Part shown: positions 26,605 through 35,046 of the stretch, piece by piece
How positions within the stretch are numbered: the stretch's first letter is position 1
Layout: each line of letters starts with the position of its first letter
Notes under the pieces: model-generated
What the model was told of the DNA's origin: nothing
Seen by the model: only the letters and a program-made list of their open reading frames with translations
Database searches by the model: none
Position numbers and translations under genes: made by a program
Assembly (NCBI GenBank): GCA_001838165.1
Contig: KV835882.1
Span: 27,477 to 91,476 of the forward strand
Reading direction: 5' to 3'
DNA from: Actinomyces sp. HMSC035G02
Lineage (GTDB): Bacteria > Actinomycetota > Actinomycetes > Actinomycetales > Actinomycetaceae
DNA: 64,000 nt

Positions 26605-28286
26605 TGGCAACCTGGGCGGACATTCAGAGCTGGGAGCTCAGCCACGTGGAGGAGGCCGAGGACCTCATTGAGGCCGAGGTGCGCGAGGCGCGTGAGATCA
26701 TCGCCGACCTCGAGCACGCCGCGAACGACATCCGATCTCAGGGCGAGGCACCTGACCGTATGCGCCAGCGGCTCACCGAGATCCAGGACAAGCTGGACTC
26801 GCGCCTCAACGAACTCACCGAATACGCGCTGGCGACCGCGGAGCTGCACGGGTACGTGAGTCGGGTTGTGGCAAAGCGGAAGTCTGCATGGGAGGTCGCG
26901 GCGGAGATCGGTGCTGAGATCTATGAATCTGGCAGGGTTCTTGCGGATCTGCCTTCTGGGCCCGAATACCCTGCGGTGCTGGGCAAGTATGAGGAGATAC
27001 GTTGCTCTATCTCTGATGCGATTGCGATTGCGACCGAGGCGGAGGATTCCGTTGGACCCCGATATAAGGCTCTGGCTGACGGGCAGTACGCTATGTCCGA
27101 GGGACGCCACTCGGCGTCTGCGGGCTTGGCCGACGACGCCGACCCCTCGTGGAGTCCCGAGGAGGTCTCCGTGTGGTGGGCGCTCCTGTCGGAGACCGAG
27201 CGCGAGGCGCTTATCAACAAGGATCCCGAAAAGTACGGCAATCTCAACGGTATCGACATGGCGTCGCGAGTAAAGGCGAATGAGCTTGCGTTGAATGGGT
27301 ACTTCGACGCCGCGGGAAATCGTATTCCGGGACTACTTGAGAAAGCACAGAAGGAGTACGACGAAGCGAAAGCTGCATATGAGAAGGATAGGGATGCATT
27401 CTGGGGTAACCCGTATAGAGTTGATGCAAGCCTTGAACGCTATCGCAATGCTGAAAATAAACTGAATGATCTCAAAGCCGTCAAAGAAGCCCTTGGTGGT
27501 AATTCAGATATCTCACTTGTTGCTCTTGAGTTTGGTGAACGTGGAGAAAACGTGCGTGCGGCGCTCGCTATTGGAGATGTCGATAACGCAAAGCATGTAA
27601 CGACCTTCGTTCCGGGTATGACCACGTCTTGTCGTAAGAGTACTGACCTCAACTTGAGGTACGCGCGTAACTTGATCGACGCAGCGGAGCACGCGGGCGG
27701 TGCAGAAAAAGGAAGTGTCGCAGCGGTCGCGTGGATGGGGTACGAAGCGCCGCCGGGTCCAGAGACAGGGGACCTGTCTGTCGCGTCTCCAGGCAAGGCA
27801 CAGGCCGGAGCTGAGAAGCTGAACGGCTTCCTGACAGGAATCCACTCGTGGCGCTCAGAGCGGGGAATGGATGTGCACCAAACTCCGGTCACGCATTCCT
27901 ATGGGTCCCTGACGGGCGGCTTCGCGATGCGTGATATTGGAGAGGGCGTCGTCGATGACTTCGTGTACACGGGTTCCCCGGGCTCAGCGGTGAATTCTGT
28001 CGGGACGCTGGGGGTAGACCCCGAACACACGTGGGTATCGGCGATTCCGCTACACGACGAGGTGCAGGGGATGGGGCTCGATGGTTACTTCGGTCGCGAC
28101 CCCAAGGAGCTCGAGGGAATCGGGCACCTCTCGGGTGACGCGACCGGGGGAGACGGATACAACTCAGATCCAAACGCCGGCAAATATGCGAATCACTCCG
28201 CGTATTTCTATAAGGCGAAAGATGGCCAGCATAACAACTCTCTTGACGACATCGGTGAGGTCATAGCGGATAAGAAGGGGCGGTAA
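26604..28286 (+). CDS. DUF1023-type alpha/beta hydrolase with helical N-terminus (candidate type VII effector)
   Basis: 560 aa, no signal peptide. Residues 1-200 are helical and coiled-coil-like (AEDLIEAEVREAREIIADLE), like ESX/LXG targeting domains. VWWALLSETEREALI and NLNGIDMASRVKANELAL follow, which is the lead-in typical of DUF1023 hydrolases. The catalytic part has TTFVPGMTTS, VAWMGYEAP, the nucleophile elbow THSYGSLTGGFAM (Ser in GxSxG-like HSYGS), DDFVYTGSPG, and a C-terminal NHSAYF with the likely catalytic His. From about codon 95 onward the DNA is visibly richer in A/T than neighbours, suggesting an exchangeable domain. It sits between a helical partner and two lipoproteins. Confidence 0.75.
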   Translation: MATWADIQSWELSHVEEAEDLIEAEVREAREIIADLEHAANDIRSQGEAPDRMRQRLTEIQDKLDSRLNELTEYALATAELHGYVSRVVAKRKSAWEVAAEIGAEIYESGRVLADLPSGPEYPAVLGKYEEIRCSISDAIAIATEAEDSVGPRYKALADGQYAMSEGRHSASAGLADDADPSWSPEEVSVWWALLSETEREALINKDPEKYGNLNGIDMASRVKANELALNGYFDAAGNRIPGLLEKAQKEYDEAKAAYEKDRDAFWGNPYRVDASLERYRNAENKLNDLKAVKEALGGNSDISLVALEFGERGENVRAALAIGDVDNAKHVTTFVPGMTTSCRKSTDLNLRYARNLIDAAEHAGGAEKGSVAAVAWMGYEAPPGPETGDLSVASPGKAQAGAEKLNGFLTGIHSWRSERGMDVHQTPVTHSYGSLTGGFAMRDIGEGVVDDFVYTGSPGSAVNSVGTLGVDPEHTWVSAIPLHDEVQGMGLDGYFGRDPKELEGIGHLSGDATGGDGYNSDPNAGKYANHSAYFYKAKDGQHNNSLDDIGEVIADKKGR

Positions 28287-28972
28287 TGAGTCGGAAACGG
28301 CTGGTCATGCTACTGGGCGCCGCCTGCGCTTCGTTGCTTTTGTCGGCGTGTATTCCGAGCCTGCCGGATGATGCTGAACTGTATTTTGGTCGCAGCAGTG
28401 GGAGTATCCCGATCTCCGAGGGGCAGACGACGGAGGTTCACATCAGGGATACCCTGCCCCGGTATCTGGGCATCATCGAGGAGGTCGTCGTCGAGTCCGG
28501 TGGCGTGCTAGGAGTCAGTGGCAAGAATCGAGTTGACGGTTGCGCAACGACGGACACGACCGACATGGAAATCCAGTGGATGACGATGTATATTCCTGCG
28601 ATCGATTATGAGGATTTGCGTCGGATAGTTGTCGAGGGGGCGCAGCGTAACGGCTTCGGATATTCGTGGGATCCGGTACGCAGAGATAAACTCAACCTTC
28701 GCACGGTTACTGTCGGGGATGGCTACGGGAATAGTCTGAGTTTCTATCACCACGAGGCTCTGGACCGCGTTATCATTGATTTGTATTCGGGGTGTATGTT
28801 CCCGTCCCAACCTCTCGATCCGGACACCCCGCGGTGGTCATATCCGCTGCCTAGCCTTGAAGAAATGTTTCCGAATCTGACAATCGTGCAGGCCTTTGAC
28901 GATAATGGTGACGAGAATCCTGAGTTGCGTCCGCAGTCGGGGGGGCAGTCCGGAGCGCAGTCGGGGGAATGA
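28286..28972 (+). CDS. Lipoprotein, paralogue of the next gene; possible immunity protein
   Basis: 228 aa. ATG overlaps the hydrolase stop (TAATG). The lipoprotein signal is MSRKRLVMLLGAACASLLLSAC with lipobox LSAC, so it is anchored outside the membrane. The body has alternating strands and helices: TTEVHIRDTLPRYLG, EIQWMTMYIPAIDYEDL, LYSGCMFPS. The tail is RPQSGGQSGAQSGE. The following gene has the same plan and tail, so the pair arose by duplication. In the S. aureus TslA system, lipoproteins neutralise a type VII lipase; the same role is plausible here but is inference. Possibly the DUF4853 family. Confidence 0.7.
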   Translation: MSRKRLVMLLGAACASLLLSACIPSLPDDAELYFGRSSGSIPISEGQTTEVHIRDTLPRYLGIIEEVVVESGGVLGVSGKNRVDGCATTDTTDMEIQWMTMYIPAIDYEDLRRIVVEGAQRNGFGYSWDPVRRDKLNLRTVTVGDGYGNSLSFYHHEALDRVIIDLYSGCMFPSQPLDPDTPRWSYPLPSLEEMFPNLTIVQAFDDNGDENPELRPQSGGQSGAQSGE

Positions 28973-29649
28973 ACATGGCAAAGAAATGGACCCCGGCACG
29001 CGTGGGTGCGTGGTGCGTCGTGGTGGTGGCCGTGTTGGGTGGGTGTCATGCAGCCAAGTCACGCGATGCTGAGTTCGTTCCCTTTCCTCAGCGTGTGAGC
29101 ATTGAAGAGTACACGAGCCGTCAGCTGCTGGAGACATCGAGTATGGCTGTGCAGGTGGCCGCCGAGACCGGTGGTGAGCTGACGGTGATGGGCCTGCCGT
29201 ACGTACAGGTGTGTGGCAGTGGTGATACCCAGGGGTATCGGGTGGTTGGTTACACCACGGTGGCTCCGTCGATGTCCTTTGAAGGGCTTGAGAAACTGGT
29301 GACAGAAAACAAGCCCGATTGGGCGGTGGCCGTGCAGGTTGATGAGGAATTCGGCAGGGATGGCACTCGGGGTATTCAGCTGATCGACAACTATGGTGGC
29401 CTTGCTGAGTTCAAGTTTTCGGAGGACTCTATCGCCGTGAGGTCGCGCTCCGCGTGTTTGCCGACGGATAAGCCCCTGGATGATCCGGGTCAGTTCGTTC
29501 TGCCGTCGGTGGAGGAGGCGTTCCCGGGCGTGCACGTGACGGTCAGTGACAACACGGATCCGAACCTGCACCCGGTCCCCACGCTCACCCCGGGCGCTCA
29601 CGTCACCCCCCAGTCCGGCGCCCAGAGCGGCGCCCAGTCGGGCTCGTAA
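28969..29649 (+). CDS. Lipoprotein, second paralogue; possible immunity protein
   Basis: 226 aa. ATG 28969 overlaps the previous stop (ATGA); ATG 28975 is an alternative. Signal MAKKWTPARVGAWCVVVVAVLGGC with lipobox LGGC. Shared with the preceding protein: an EEY/RDT segment, VQVCGSGDTQGYRVVGYTT matching the DGCATTDTTDMEIQWMT region, a central amphipathic helix (SFEGLEKLVTEN), a Cys near the end (SACLPTDKPLDD vs SGCMFPSQPLDP), a VLPSVEEAFPG / PLPSLEEMFPN block and a SGAQSGAQSG tail. Last gene of the cassette. Confidence 0.7.
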   Translation: MNMAKKWTPARVGAWCVVVVAVLGGCHAAKSRDAEFVPFPQRVSIEEYTSRQLLETSSMAVQVAAETGGELTVMGLPYVQVCGSGDTQGYRVVGYTTVAPSMSFEGLEKLVTENKPDWAVAVQVDEEFGRDGTRGIQLIDNYGGLAEFKFSEDSIAVRSRSACLPTDKPLDDPGQFVLPSVEEAFPGVHVTVSDNTDPNLHPVPTLTPGAHVTPQSGAQSGAQSGS

Positions 29650-29688
29650 CCCCGCCCCGGCCTCGTCGATACAAGGCAGAAACGGGAA

Positions 29689-29724
29689 AGGCGGCGAGGC
29701 GCGGACCAACCGCGCACCCGCCGC
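29689..29724. terminator. Bidirectional terminator between lipoprotein genes and purB
   Basis: Nested stem GGCGGC / GCGCGG-ACCAA-CCGCGC / GCCGCC in the 90-nt gap between convergent genes. Confidence 0.65.
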
Positions 29725-29739
29725 CCCAGCCGATAGGGC

Positions 29740-31197
29740 TCAGGCCTCCCAGCGTGCCAGGCGCTCGGACATGCCGATGTAGGTCGCGGGGGTCAGCGCG
29801 AGGAGGCGCTCCTCCACCTCGGCCGGAAGGCCCAGGCCCGCGATGAACTCACGCATGTCGCGCTCACCCACCTCGTGACCGCGCGTCAGCTCCTTGAGGC
29901 GCTCGTACGGGTTCGCCATGCCGGTCGCACCCGCGATCGCGGCGGCGCGCATCGCCTGCTGGACGGCCTCGCCGAGTACCGCCCAATTCGCATCCAGATC
30001 GCGGGCCATACGAGCCGCGTTGATCTCGATGCCATCCAGGCCGCGCACCAGGTTGTCGTAGGCCAGCACCGCGTGACCGAACGCGACGCCCACGTTGCGC
30101 TGCGTCGTCGAATCCGTCAGGTCGCGCTGCATGCGGCTGGTCACCAGCGTCGAGCCCAGGGAATCCAGCAGCGCGTTTGACACCTCCAGGTTCGCCTCCG
30201 CGTTCTCGAAGCGGATCGGGTTGACCTTGTGCGGCATCGTCGACGAGCCCGTCGAGCCCTGCGCCGCCAGGTTCTGGTGGAAGTAATCCATCGAAATGTA
30301 CGTCCACGCGTCCGTCGCCAGGTTGTGGGCGATGCGGCCCGCGCGCGCCACGTCCGCATACAGCTCTGCCTGCCAGTCGTGCGACTCGATCTGCGTGGTC
30401 AGCGGGTTCCACGTCAGGCCCAGGCCCTCCACGAAGGAGCGCGCCAGCGTCGGCCAATCCGCGCCCGGCACCGACACGACGTGCGCTGCCCACGTGCCCG
30501 TCGCGCCGTTGATCTTGCCCAGGTACTCCGTGGCCTCGACGCGCTTGATCTGGCGCGACAGACGGTGCGCGAACACAGCCATCTCCTTGCCGACCGTTAC
30601 GGGGGTCGCCGGCTGGCCGTGCGTGTGCGCCAGCATCGGGACGGCCGCCCCGGCCTCGGCGAGGCCGCGCAGGCGATCCAGGAGCGCGCGGATCGCGGGC
30701 AGCCACACCTGCTCGGTCGCGGCCTTGATGGTCAGCGCGTACGCCAGGTTGTTGATGTCCTCGGAGGTGCAGAAGATGTGGACGACCTCGCGCAGGGACG
30801 GCAGATTCGTGCCCTCACCCAGCTTGTCGGAGGCCGCCTCGAGGTATTCGCCGATCAGGTACTCGACGGCCTTGACGTCGTGGCGGGTAACGGCCTCGAA
30901 CTCGCCCAGGCGCTTGATGTGGTCGGCGCCGAAGTCGCGCGTCAGGGCGCGCAGGTAGTCGCGCTCGGCGTCGGTCAGCGTGGGCGCGCCCGGCAGGACC
31001 GAGTTGTCGAGCAGGAAAATCAGCCACTCGATCTCGACGTGCACGCGCGCGCGGTTCAGACCCGCCTCGGACAGGTAGTTCGCCAGGGGCGCGGCCACTG
31101 CGCGGTAGCGGCCGTCCAGCGGGCTGAGCGGTTCACCCCCGCCCGCCAGGTCCGAATAGCCGTGGGCAGTGGAGAACAGTGTCATCGTGTCGCTCAT
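29740..31197 (-). CDS. purB: Adenylosuccinate lyase
   Basis: 485 aa, the usual length for the longer PurB type. It cleaves SAICAR and adenylosuccinate in purine synthesis. The fumarase/aspartase signature GSSTMPHKVNPIRFEN is intact, and the catalytic His lies in AHTHGQPATP. ATG 31197 (MSDTMTLFS) is chosen; the longer reading frame upstream has no family similarity. Divergent from the small ESX-like gene at 31441. Confidence 0.96.
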   Translation of the reverse strand: MSDTMTLFSTAHGYSDLAGGGEPLSPLDGRYRAVAAPLANYLSEAGLNRARVHVEIEWLIFLLDNSVLPGAPTLTDAERDYLRALTRDFGADHIKRLGEFEAVTRHDVKAVEYLIGEYLEAASDKLGEGTNLPSLREVVHIFCTSEDINNLAYALTIKAATEQVWLPAIRALLDRLRGLAEAGAAVPMLAHTHGQPATPVTVGKEMAVFAHRLSRQIKRVEATEYLGKINGATGTWAAHVVSVPGADWPTLARSFVEGLGLTWNPLTTQIESHDWQAELYADVARAGRIAHNLATDAWTYISMDYFHQNLAAQGSTGSSTMPHKVNPIRFENAEANLEVSNALLDSLGSTLVTSRMQRDLTDSTTQRNVGVAFGHAVLAYDNLVRGLDGIEINAARMARDLDANWAVLGEAVQQAMRAAAIAGATGMANPYERLKELTRGHEVGERDMREFIAGLGLPAEVEERLLALTPATYIGMSERLARWEA

Positions 31198-31318
31198 ACC
31201 CCTATCTTCCCAGAACGAGGGGCCATCGGGACGCAGAGTCCGCTCGGCGGTTCGTGGCGTGGGTAACGTACGAGGCCTGGGCCGGGCGGGTGGGCGCGTG
31301 ACGTCCCCGGGCGTGTCG

Positions 31319-31354
31319 TCCACAGGGGTGGGTTGCGTCGGGCGCTTATCCACA
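31319..31354. promoter_or_regulatory. TCCACAGGGG site and a consensus DnaA box upstream of the second lipase pair
   Basis: TCCACAGGGG at 31319-31328 and TTATCCACA at 31346-31354, in the purB/31441 divergent gap. The same 10-mer occurs twice before the Tad operon and twice before the pilin gene. Confidence 0.45.
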
Positions 31355-31440
31355 GGTTGCATCGGGCGGCTGGTAGCGGGGGAGCGGGCGGGCGTAACGT
31401 GCGAGGACAAGCAACGCTTCTTCCAGCGACGGGAGACACC

Positions 31441-31746
31441 ATGATCCTCGATCCGACCAGCCCAGGCCTGTCCCTCCACGCCGCCCAAGGCCTCGTCGAC
31501 GGTCTGCGCGGGGTGCTCGCTGGCGCGACATGCCCGCAGTGGACGGGAGTGGGAGGCGACTCCTACCGGGCGCGCTGCGGCGAGGTTGTCGCCGGCGCTC
31601 AGGCAGTCCTCGACCAGATCCAGCAGGCCCTCGACCTCGTCCCAGCCTTTGACGCGGAGCGGACGCAGGGCCTCGCGCGCAGCCTCGCCGAGTCCGCCGA
31701 ATCAGCCGTACTTCATCCCGAACTCGTCATGCTGGGAGCGTGGTGA
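31441..31746 (+). CDS. Small helical WXG-like partner protein
   Basis: 101 aa, GGGAG upstream of ATG. Two helices flank a turn containing QWTGVGGDSYRARC, close to the W-x-G ... Y-x-x-x pattern of ESX/WXG100 proteins. No signal peptide. Its stop overlaps the start of the lipase-like gene, so it is probably that protein's secretion partner. Confidence 0.65.
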   Translation: MILDPTSPGLSLHAAQGLVDGLRGVLAGATCPQWTGVGGDSYRARCGEVVAGAQAVLDQIQQALDLVPAFDAERTQGLARSLAESAESAVLHPELVMLGAW

Positions 31747-33431
31747 CCGTGGCTTTCGATCCGAACCGACACGTGTCCGTGTCCTCGGGCTCCTTCAGCG
31801 TGGACGTCAACGAGCTGTGCGCCATGCATACCCTCGTCACGTACGAAGAGAACCTCTCGATCGGACCCGCGCGCCTCGCGCTCAACGCTGCCCTCGCCGA
31901 GGCAGACCTGGCCTCGATCTTCGCCCCGGAGACAGCGGCCGGCCTTATAGGCGCGATCAGCGCCGCCCTGAGCGCCCTCGACGCCCTTGAGTCCAGCGTC
32001 GACGACCTGAGATGGAAGATACAGGACGCGGCCCTCACCTACGCGGACGCGGAGGCCGGCGCTTCCCTGTGGGAGGCCGTACCCGGCAGCCCGTTGGGGA
32101 CGCAGCTCAGTTGGCGAAGTCTCGGAGCGTTCGCCCTCTTCCCAGGCGGCGCGCTGGCCACCGGTGGCGTGGCGCTCTACCACGGGGCCCAGGATGCGTC
32201 GGTGCGCGCGGGGGTCCCCTGGCTGCCCGCGGTTCTCATGCCCGGTCTGTCAGCGCTGGTCGCGGAGAAAGACCTGCGGAACACCGCGATCGACGGCGTC
32301 TCCTTCGCTCTGCATGGGGACGAAGAGTCCGGGGCATTGTTCCAGCGTGACCTCGGCAGGTTCGCCCTCGACGTGAATTCCATGCCCGCGTTCCGAGGCG
32401 TCGCGCAGTCACTGGCCGGGCAGGGGGTGAGCCAGGACCTGAACTCGACCTCGACACAGCCCGCGTCCGGTATCGCCGCGCTCGCTGCGCCCTGGGTGGC
32501 CGCCCTGTATAACCGCTTTGGTTGCGGGCACGGAGCCAGCTACGGGGTCGCTGTGCGGGGAACGGACGGGAAAGCGCGCGTCCATCACAGTGAGGCCGCC
32601 GCACACATCCCGTCCGGCACCCTCGACGCACGCACCCAGTCCGCGCTCGCGGCCATGCCCGACGCGGCACCCGACACCCACTACGAGGGCGTCGCCACCA
32701 GTGCCGACACCATCGAGCACATCGTCGACATGCACGGGGGCGATGCTGACAACGGAGAGATCGCCATCGAGGAACACGTGACTGTGGGGGAGGATGGCAC
32801 GACGACCCGCTCGTGGACCGTCGACATCCGAGGCACCCAATCGTTTGCCATCGGGCAGTCGGGCCCTCAGGACATGACGACCAACCTGCAGGGCGTGGCG
32901 GGAATGGCCTCGGATCAGCTCGACGCGATCATGGAAGCCATGGAGGCGGCCGGCATCCCGCCCGAGGAAGCCGTCGAGTTTGCCGGCCACTCGCAGGGCG
33001 GCATCATGGCGGCTCAACTGGCCGCCGACCCCGCCGTGCGCGCACGCTACAACGTCGTCTCCGTCGTTACCGCCGGCTCGCCCACGGCGACGGTTGCACC
33101 CAGCGACGTGCCCGTCCTCTCCTACGAAAACTCGGGCGACATCGTTCCCGGTCTGGACGGGAACGCGACCCGCGGGGACAACGTGACGACCGTCAGGTTC
33201 CACGACTACGAGGCCGCGGCTCACCCCGAAGATCCGGTTCCCTCCTCGCACAGCGCGCCGCTGTACGTGGATGAAATCAGAAGCACCCTGGACGCCGCCC
33301 GGGCCTCGTCCGATCCGGGCCTGAGCGCCCTGGCGGCCGCCGAGGCCCGCCGCACCCAGGCGCTCGGCCTCACCCAGGACACGCAGACCACCATCCACCA
33401 CTATCAAACGAGGCGCATCACCCAGGGGTAA
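31740..33431 (+). CDS. Lipase-like alpha/beta hydrolase with WXG-like N-terminal helices (candidate type VII effector)
   Basis: 563 aa; GTG 31740 or 31743, both overlapping the previous gene's end (GTGGTGA). Residues ~20-110 form long helices ending DDLRWKIQDAALTYADAEAG, which matches the end of ESX-type helical domains. A hydrophobic region follows at ~125-170. The C-terminal half is a hydrolase: EFAGHSQGGIMAAQLA (Ser elbow), SVVTAGSPTATV, LSYENSGDIVPGLDGN (acid in a class-3-lipase-like position), HPEDPVPSSHSAPLYV (likely His). No signal peptide. A hairpin terminator spans the stop codon. Confidence 0.7.
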   Translation: MVTVAFDPNRHVSVSSGSFSVDVNELCAMHTLVTYEENLSIGPARLALNAALAEADLASIFAPETAAGLIGAISAALSALDALESSVDDLRWKIQDAALTYADAEAGASLWEAVPGSPLGTQLSWRSLGAFALFPGGALATGGVALYHGAQDASVRAGVPWLPAVLMPGLSALVAEKDLRNTAIDGVSFALHGDEESGALFQRDLGRFALDVNSMPAFRGVAQSLAGQGVSQDLNSTSTQPASGIAALAAPWVAALYNRFGCGHGASYGVAVRGTDGKARVHHSEAAAHIPSGTLDARTQSALAAMPDAAPDTHYEGVATSADTIEHIVDMHGGDADNGEIAIEEHVTVGEDGTTTRSWTVDIRGTQSFAIGQSGPQDMTTNLQGVAGMASDQLDAIMEAMEAAGIPPEEAVEFAGHSQGGIMAAQLAADPAVRARYNVVSVVTAGSPTATVAPSDVPVLSYENSGDIVPGLDGNATRGDNVTTVRFHDYEAAAHPEDPVPSSHSAPLYVDEIRSTLDAARASSDPGLSALAAAEARRTQALGLTQDTQTTIHHYQTRRITQG

Positions 33432-33440
33432 TGCGCCTCG
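33409..33440. terminator. Hairpin overlapping the lipase stop codon
   Basis: CGAGGCGCAT (33409-33418) and ATGCGCCTCG (33431-33440) pair perfectly. It also serves the convergent holin-like gene. Confidence 0.65.
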
Positions 33441-33461
33441 ACGGAGAGGGGAACCAATACG

Positions 33462-33848
33462 TCAGTCCCGCTTGTCCTTCTTATCCCGCAGGATGCCCGA
33501 GACGATCGAGGACACCACGGAGGTGATAACCGCGCCGAACAGGCAGGACCAGAAGCCGCCCGTCGTCATGGGGAACCCGAGCGACGTGGACAGCCACCCC
33601 GTCAGCGCGAACAGCGCAGAGTTCGTCACCAGGGCAAACAGGCCGAAGGTCAGGAGGTACAGGGGGAACGCCAGAGTCGTCACCACAGGCTTGATGATCG
33701 AGTTCACCGCCGTGAACACCAGGGCGACGGCCGCCAGAACGATGACGGTTTGCGAGGTCGACGACGACTCGATCGAGATCGACGAGACCACGCGGGTCGT
33801 CACCCACAGGCCGGCCATCGTGGCCAATAAACGAGCAATAAAGTCCAT
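33462..33848 (-). CDS. Phage_holin_4_2 (YvlD-like) small membrane protein
   Basis: 128 aa, four TM helices. The family pattern VFTAVNSIIKPVVTTLAFPLYLLTFGLFALVTNS is clear. Despite the name, these are chromosomal membrane proteins, not phage lysis genes, and no phage genes are near. ATG 33848 (MDFIARLL) has TGGAG upstream and matches the usual start; a longer frame to 33896 adds 16 residues. Confidence 0.85.
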   Translation of the reverse strand: MDFIARLLATMAGLWVTTRVVSSISIESSSTSQTVIVLAAVALVFTAVNSIIKPVVTTLAFPLYLLTFGLFALVTNSALFALTGWLSTSLGFPMTTGGFWSCLFGAVITSVVSSIVSGILRDKKDKRD

Positions 33849-33913
33849 TTCTCCATTCTTGCGCAGTGGGATGATGCTTGCACGGTCCAAGTCCATGGGA
33901 TAGGACTACACAC

Positions 33914-34978
33914 ATGACCAACCTGCGCATCCGTCCCGCCGTCGCCTCCCTGCCTCGCTACGTCCCCAGCAAGGCCGCGCCCGACGCCGTCAAAATCTCC
34001 TCCAACGAGATGCCGACGCCGCCCAGCCCCGCGGTGCTCGAAGCGATCGCCCGCGAACTCGAGACGATCAACCGCTACCCCGACCTGACGGCTGCGCCCC
34101 TGCGCGAGGCCCTCGCCCAACGCTTCGGCGTCGGCGCCGACCAGGTGTGTGTGGGCACCGGTTCCTCTGCGATCCTCGTCGCGGCGCTGTCCGCTGTCTG
34201 CCAGCCCGGCAGCCAGGTCGTCTTCCCCTGGCGCTCCTTCGAGTCCTACCCGATCGCCGTTCCTTCCGTGGGCGGCGACCCCGTGCCGGTCGAGCTCCTC
34301 CCGGATGGCACCCACGACCTCGACGCCATGCGCGCCGCGATCACGCCCGACACCGTCGCCGTCATCGTCTGCTCTCCCAACAACCCGACCGGCCCCGCCC
34401 TCACCTACGAGGAGATCGCCGGCTTCGTCGCCGACATCCCCGACGACGTCATGATCATCGTCGACGAGGCCTACATCGACTTCGCGACCAAGCCCGGCGT
34501 GCGTACCGCGGTCCCCCTCATCGAGGAGTACCCCAACGTCATCGTCATGCGCACCTTCTCCAAGGCTCACGCCCTGGCCGGCGTGCGCGTCGGCTACGCC
34601 ATCGGCGATCCCGAGGTGATCGGCGCGATCCAGGCCCTCCTCGTCCCCTTTGGTGTCAACTCACTCGCCCTGGCCGCTGCCCTCGCCTCCCTGAAGGACG
34701 CCGAGGGCGTGCAGCGCGCGGTCTCCGAGATCATCGCCGAGCGCGAGCGCATTATTCCGGCCCTGCGCGACCTCGGCTACGACATCCCAGACAGCCAGTC
34801 AAACTTCTACCTGATCCGAGGCGATGTCTACGGCCTCGTCGAGGCATGCGCGCGCGTCGGCCTCATCGTGCGCCCCTTCCGCGTGGGCGTGCGCGTCTCG
34901 GTCGGCTCGCGCGAGCAGAACGACCGCTTCCTCGCGGTGGCCGCCGAATTTGCGCGCACCGAGGGGATCGGCGCGTAG
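33914..34978 (+). CDS. hisC: Histidinol-phosphate aminotransferase-like PLP enzyme
   Basis: 354 aa, fold type I aminotransferase. Motifs: VKISSNEMPTPP (the LxxNExP region), CVGTGSSAIL, IVCSPNNPTGPAL, IIVDEAYIDF, and TFSKAHALAGVRVGYAIG, where Lys binds PLP. Arg in RPFRVGVRVSVGS binds the substrate carboxyl. It could be HisC or an aromatic aminotransferase of the same group; it is not beside other his genes, and pheA in the same window fits an aromatic role too. TAGGAC ends 7 nt before ATG 33914. Divergent from the holin-like gene. Confidence 0.85.
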   Translation: MTNLRIRPAVASLPRYVPSKAAPDAVKISSNEMPTPPSPAVLEAIARELETINRYPDLTAAPLREALAQRFGVGADQVCVGTGSSAILVAALSAVCQPGSQVVFPWRSFESYPIAVPSVGGDPVPVELLPDGTHDLDAMRAAITPDTVAVIVCSPNNPTGPALTYEEIAGFVADIPDDVMIIVDEAYIDFATKPGVRTAVPLIEEYPNVIVMRTFSKAHALAGVRVGYAIGDPEVIGAIQALLVPFGVNSLALAAALASLKDAEGVQRAVSEIIAERERIIPALRDLGYDIPDSQSNFYLIRGDVYGLVEACARVGLIVRPFRVGVRVSVGSREQNDRFLAVAAEFARTEGIGA

Positions 34979-34993
34979 AGGGCCGTACGCGAA

Positions 34994-35023
34994 TGGGCGC
35001 GCCCGACACAGCGGACGCGCCCA
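34994..35023. terminator. Bidirectional terminator between hisC and ywiC-like gene
   Basis: TGGGCGCG (34994-35001) and CGCGCCCA (35016-35023), with an inner CCG/CGG, between convergent genes. Confidence 0.65.
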
Positions 35024-35046
35024 TACACCCACCTAGGTGGAGCGGC

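Noticed and set aside
33462-33848. Prophage remnant suggested by the holin-type gene
   Set aside because: Phage_holin_4_2/YvlD proteins are chromosomal; no other phage genes or att sites are near.
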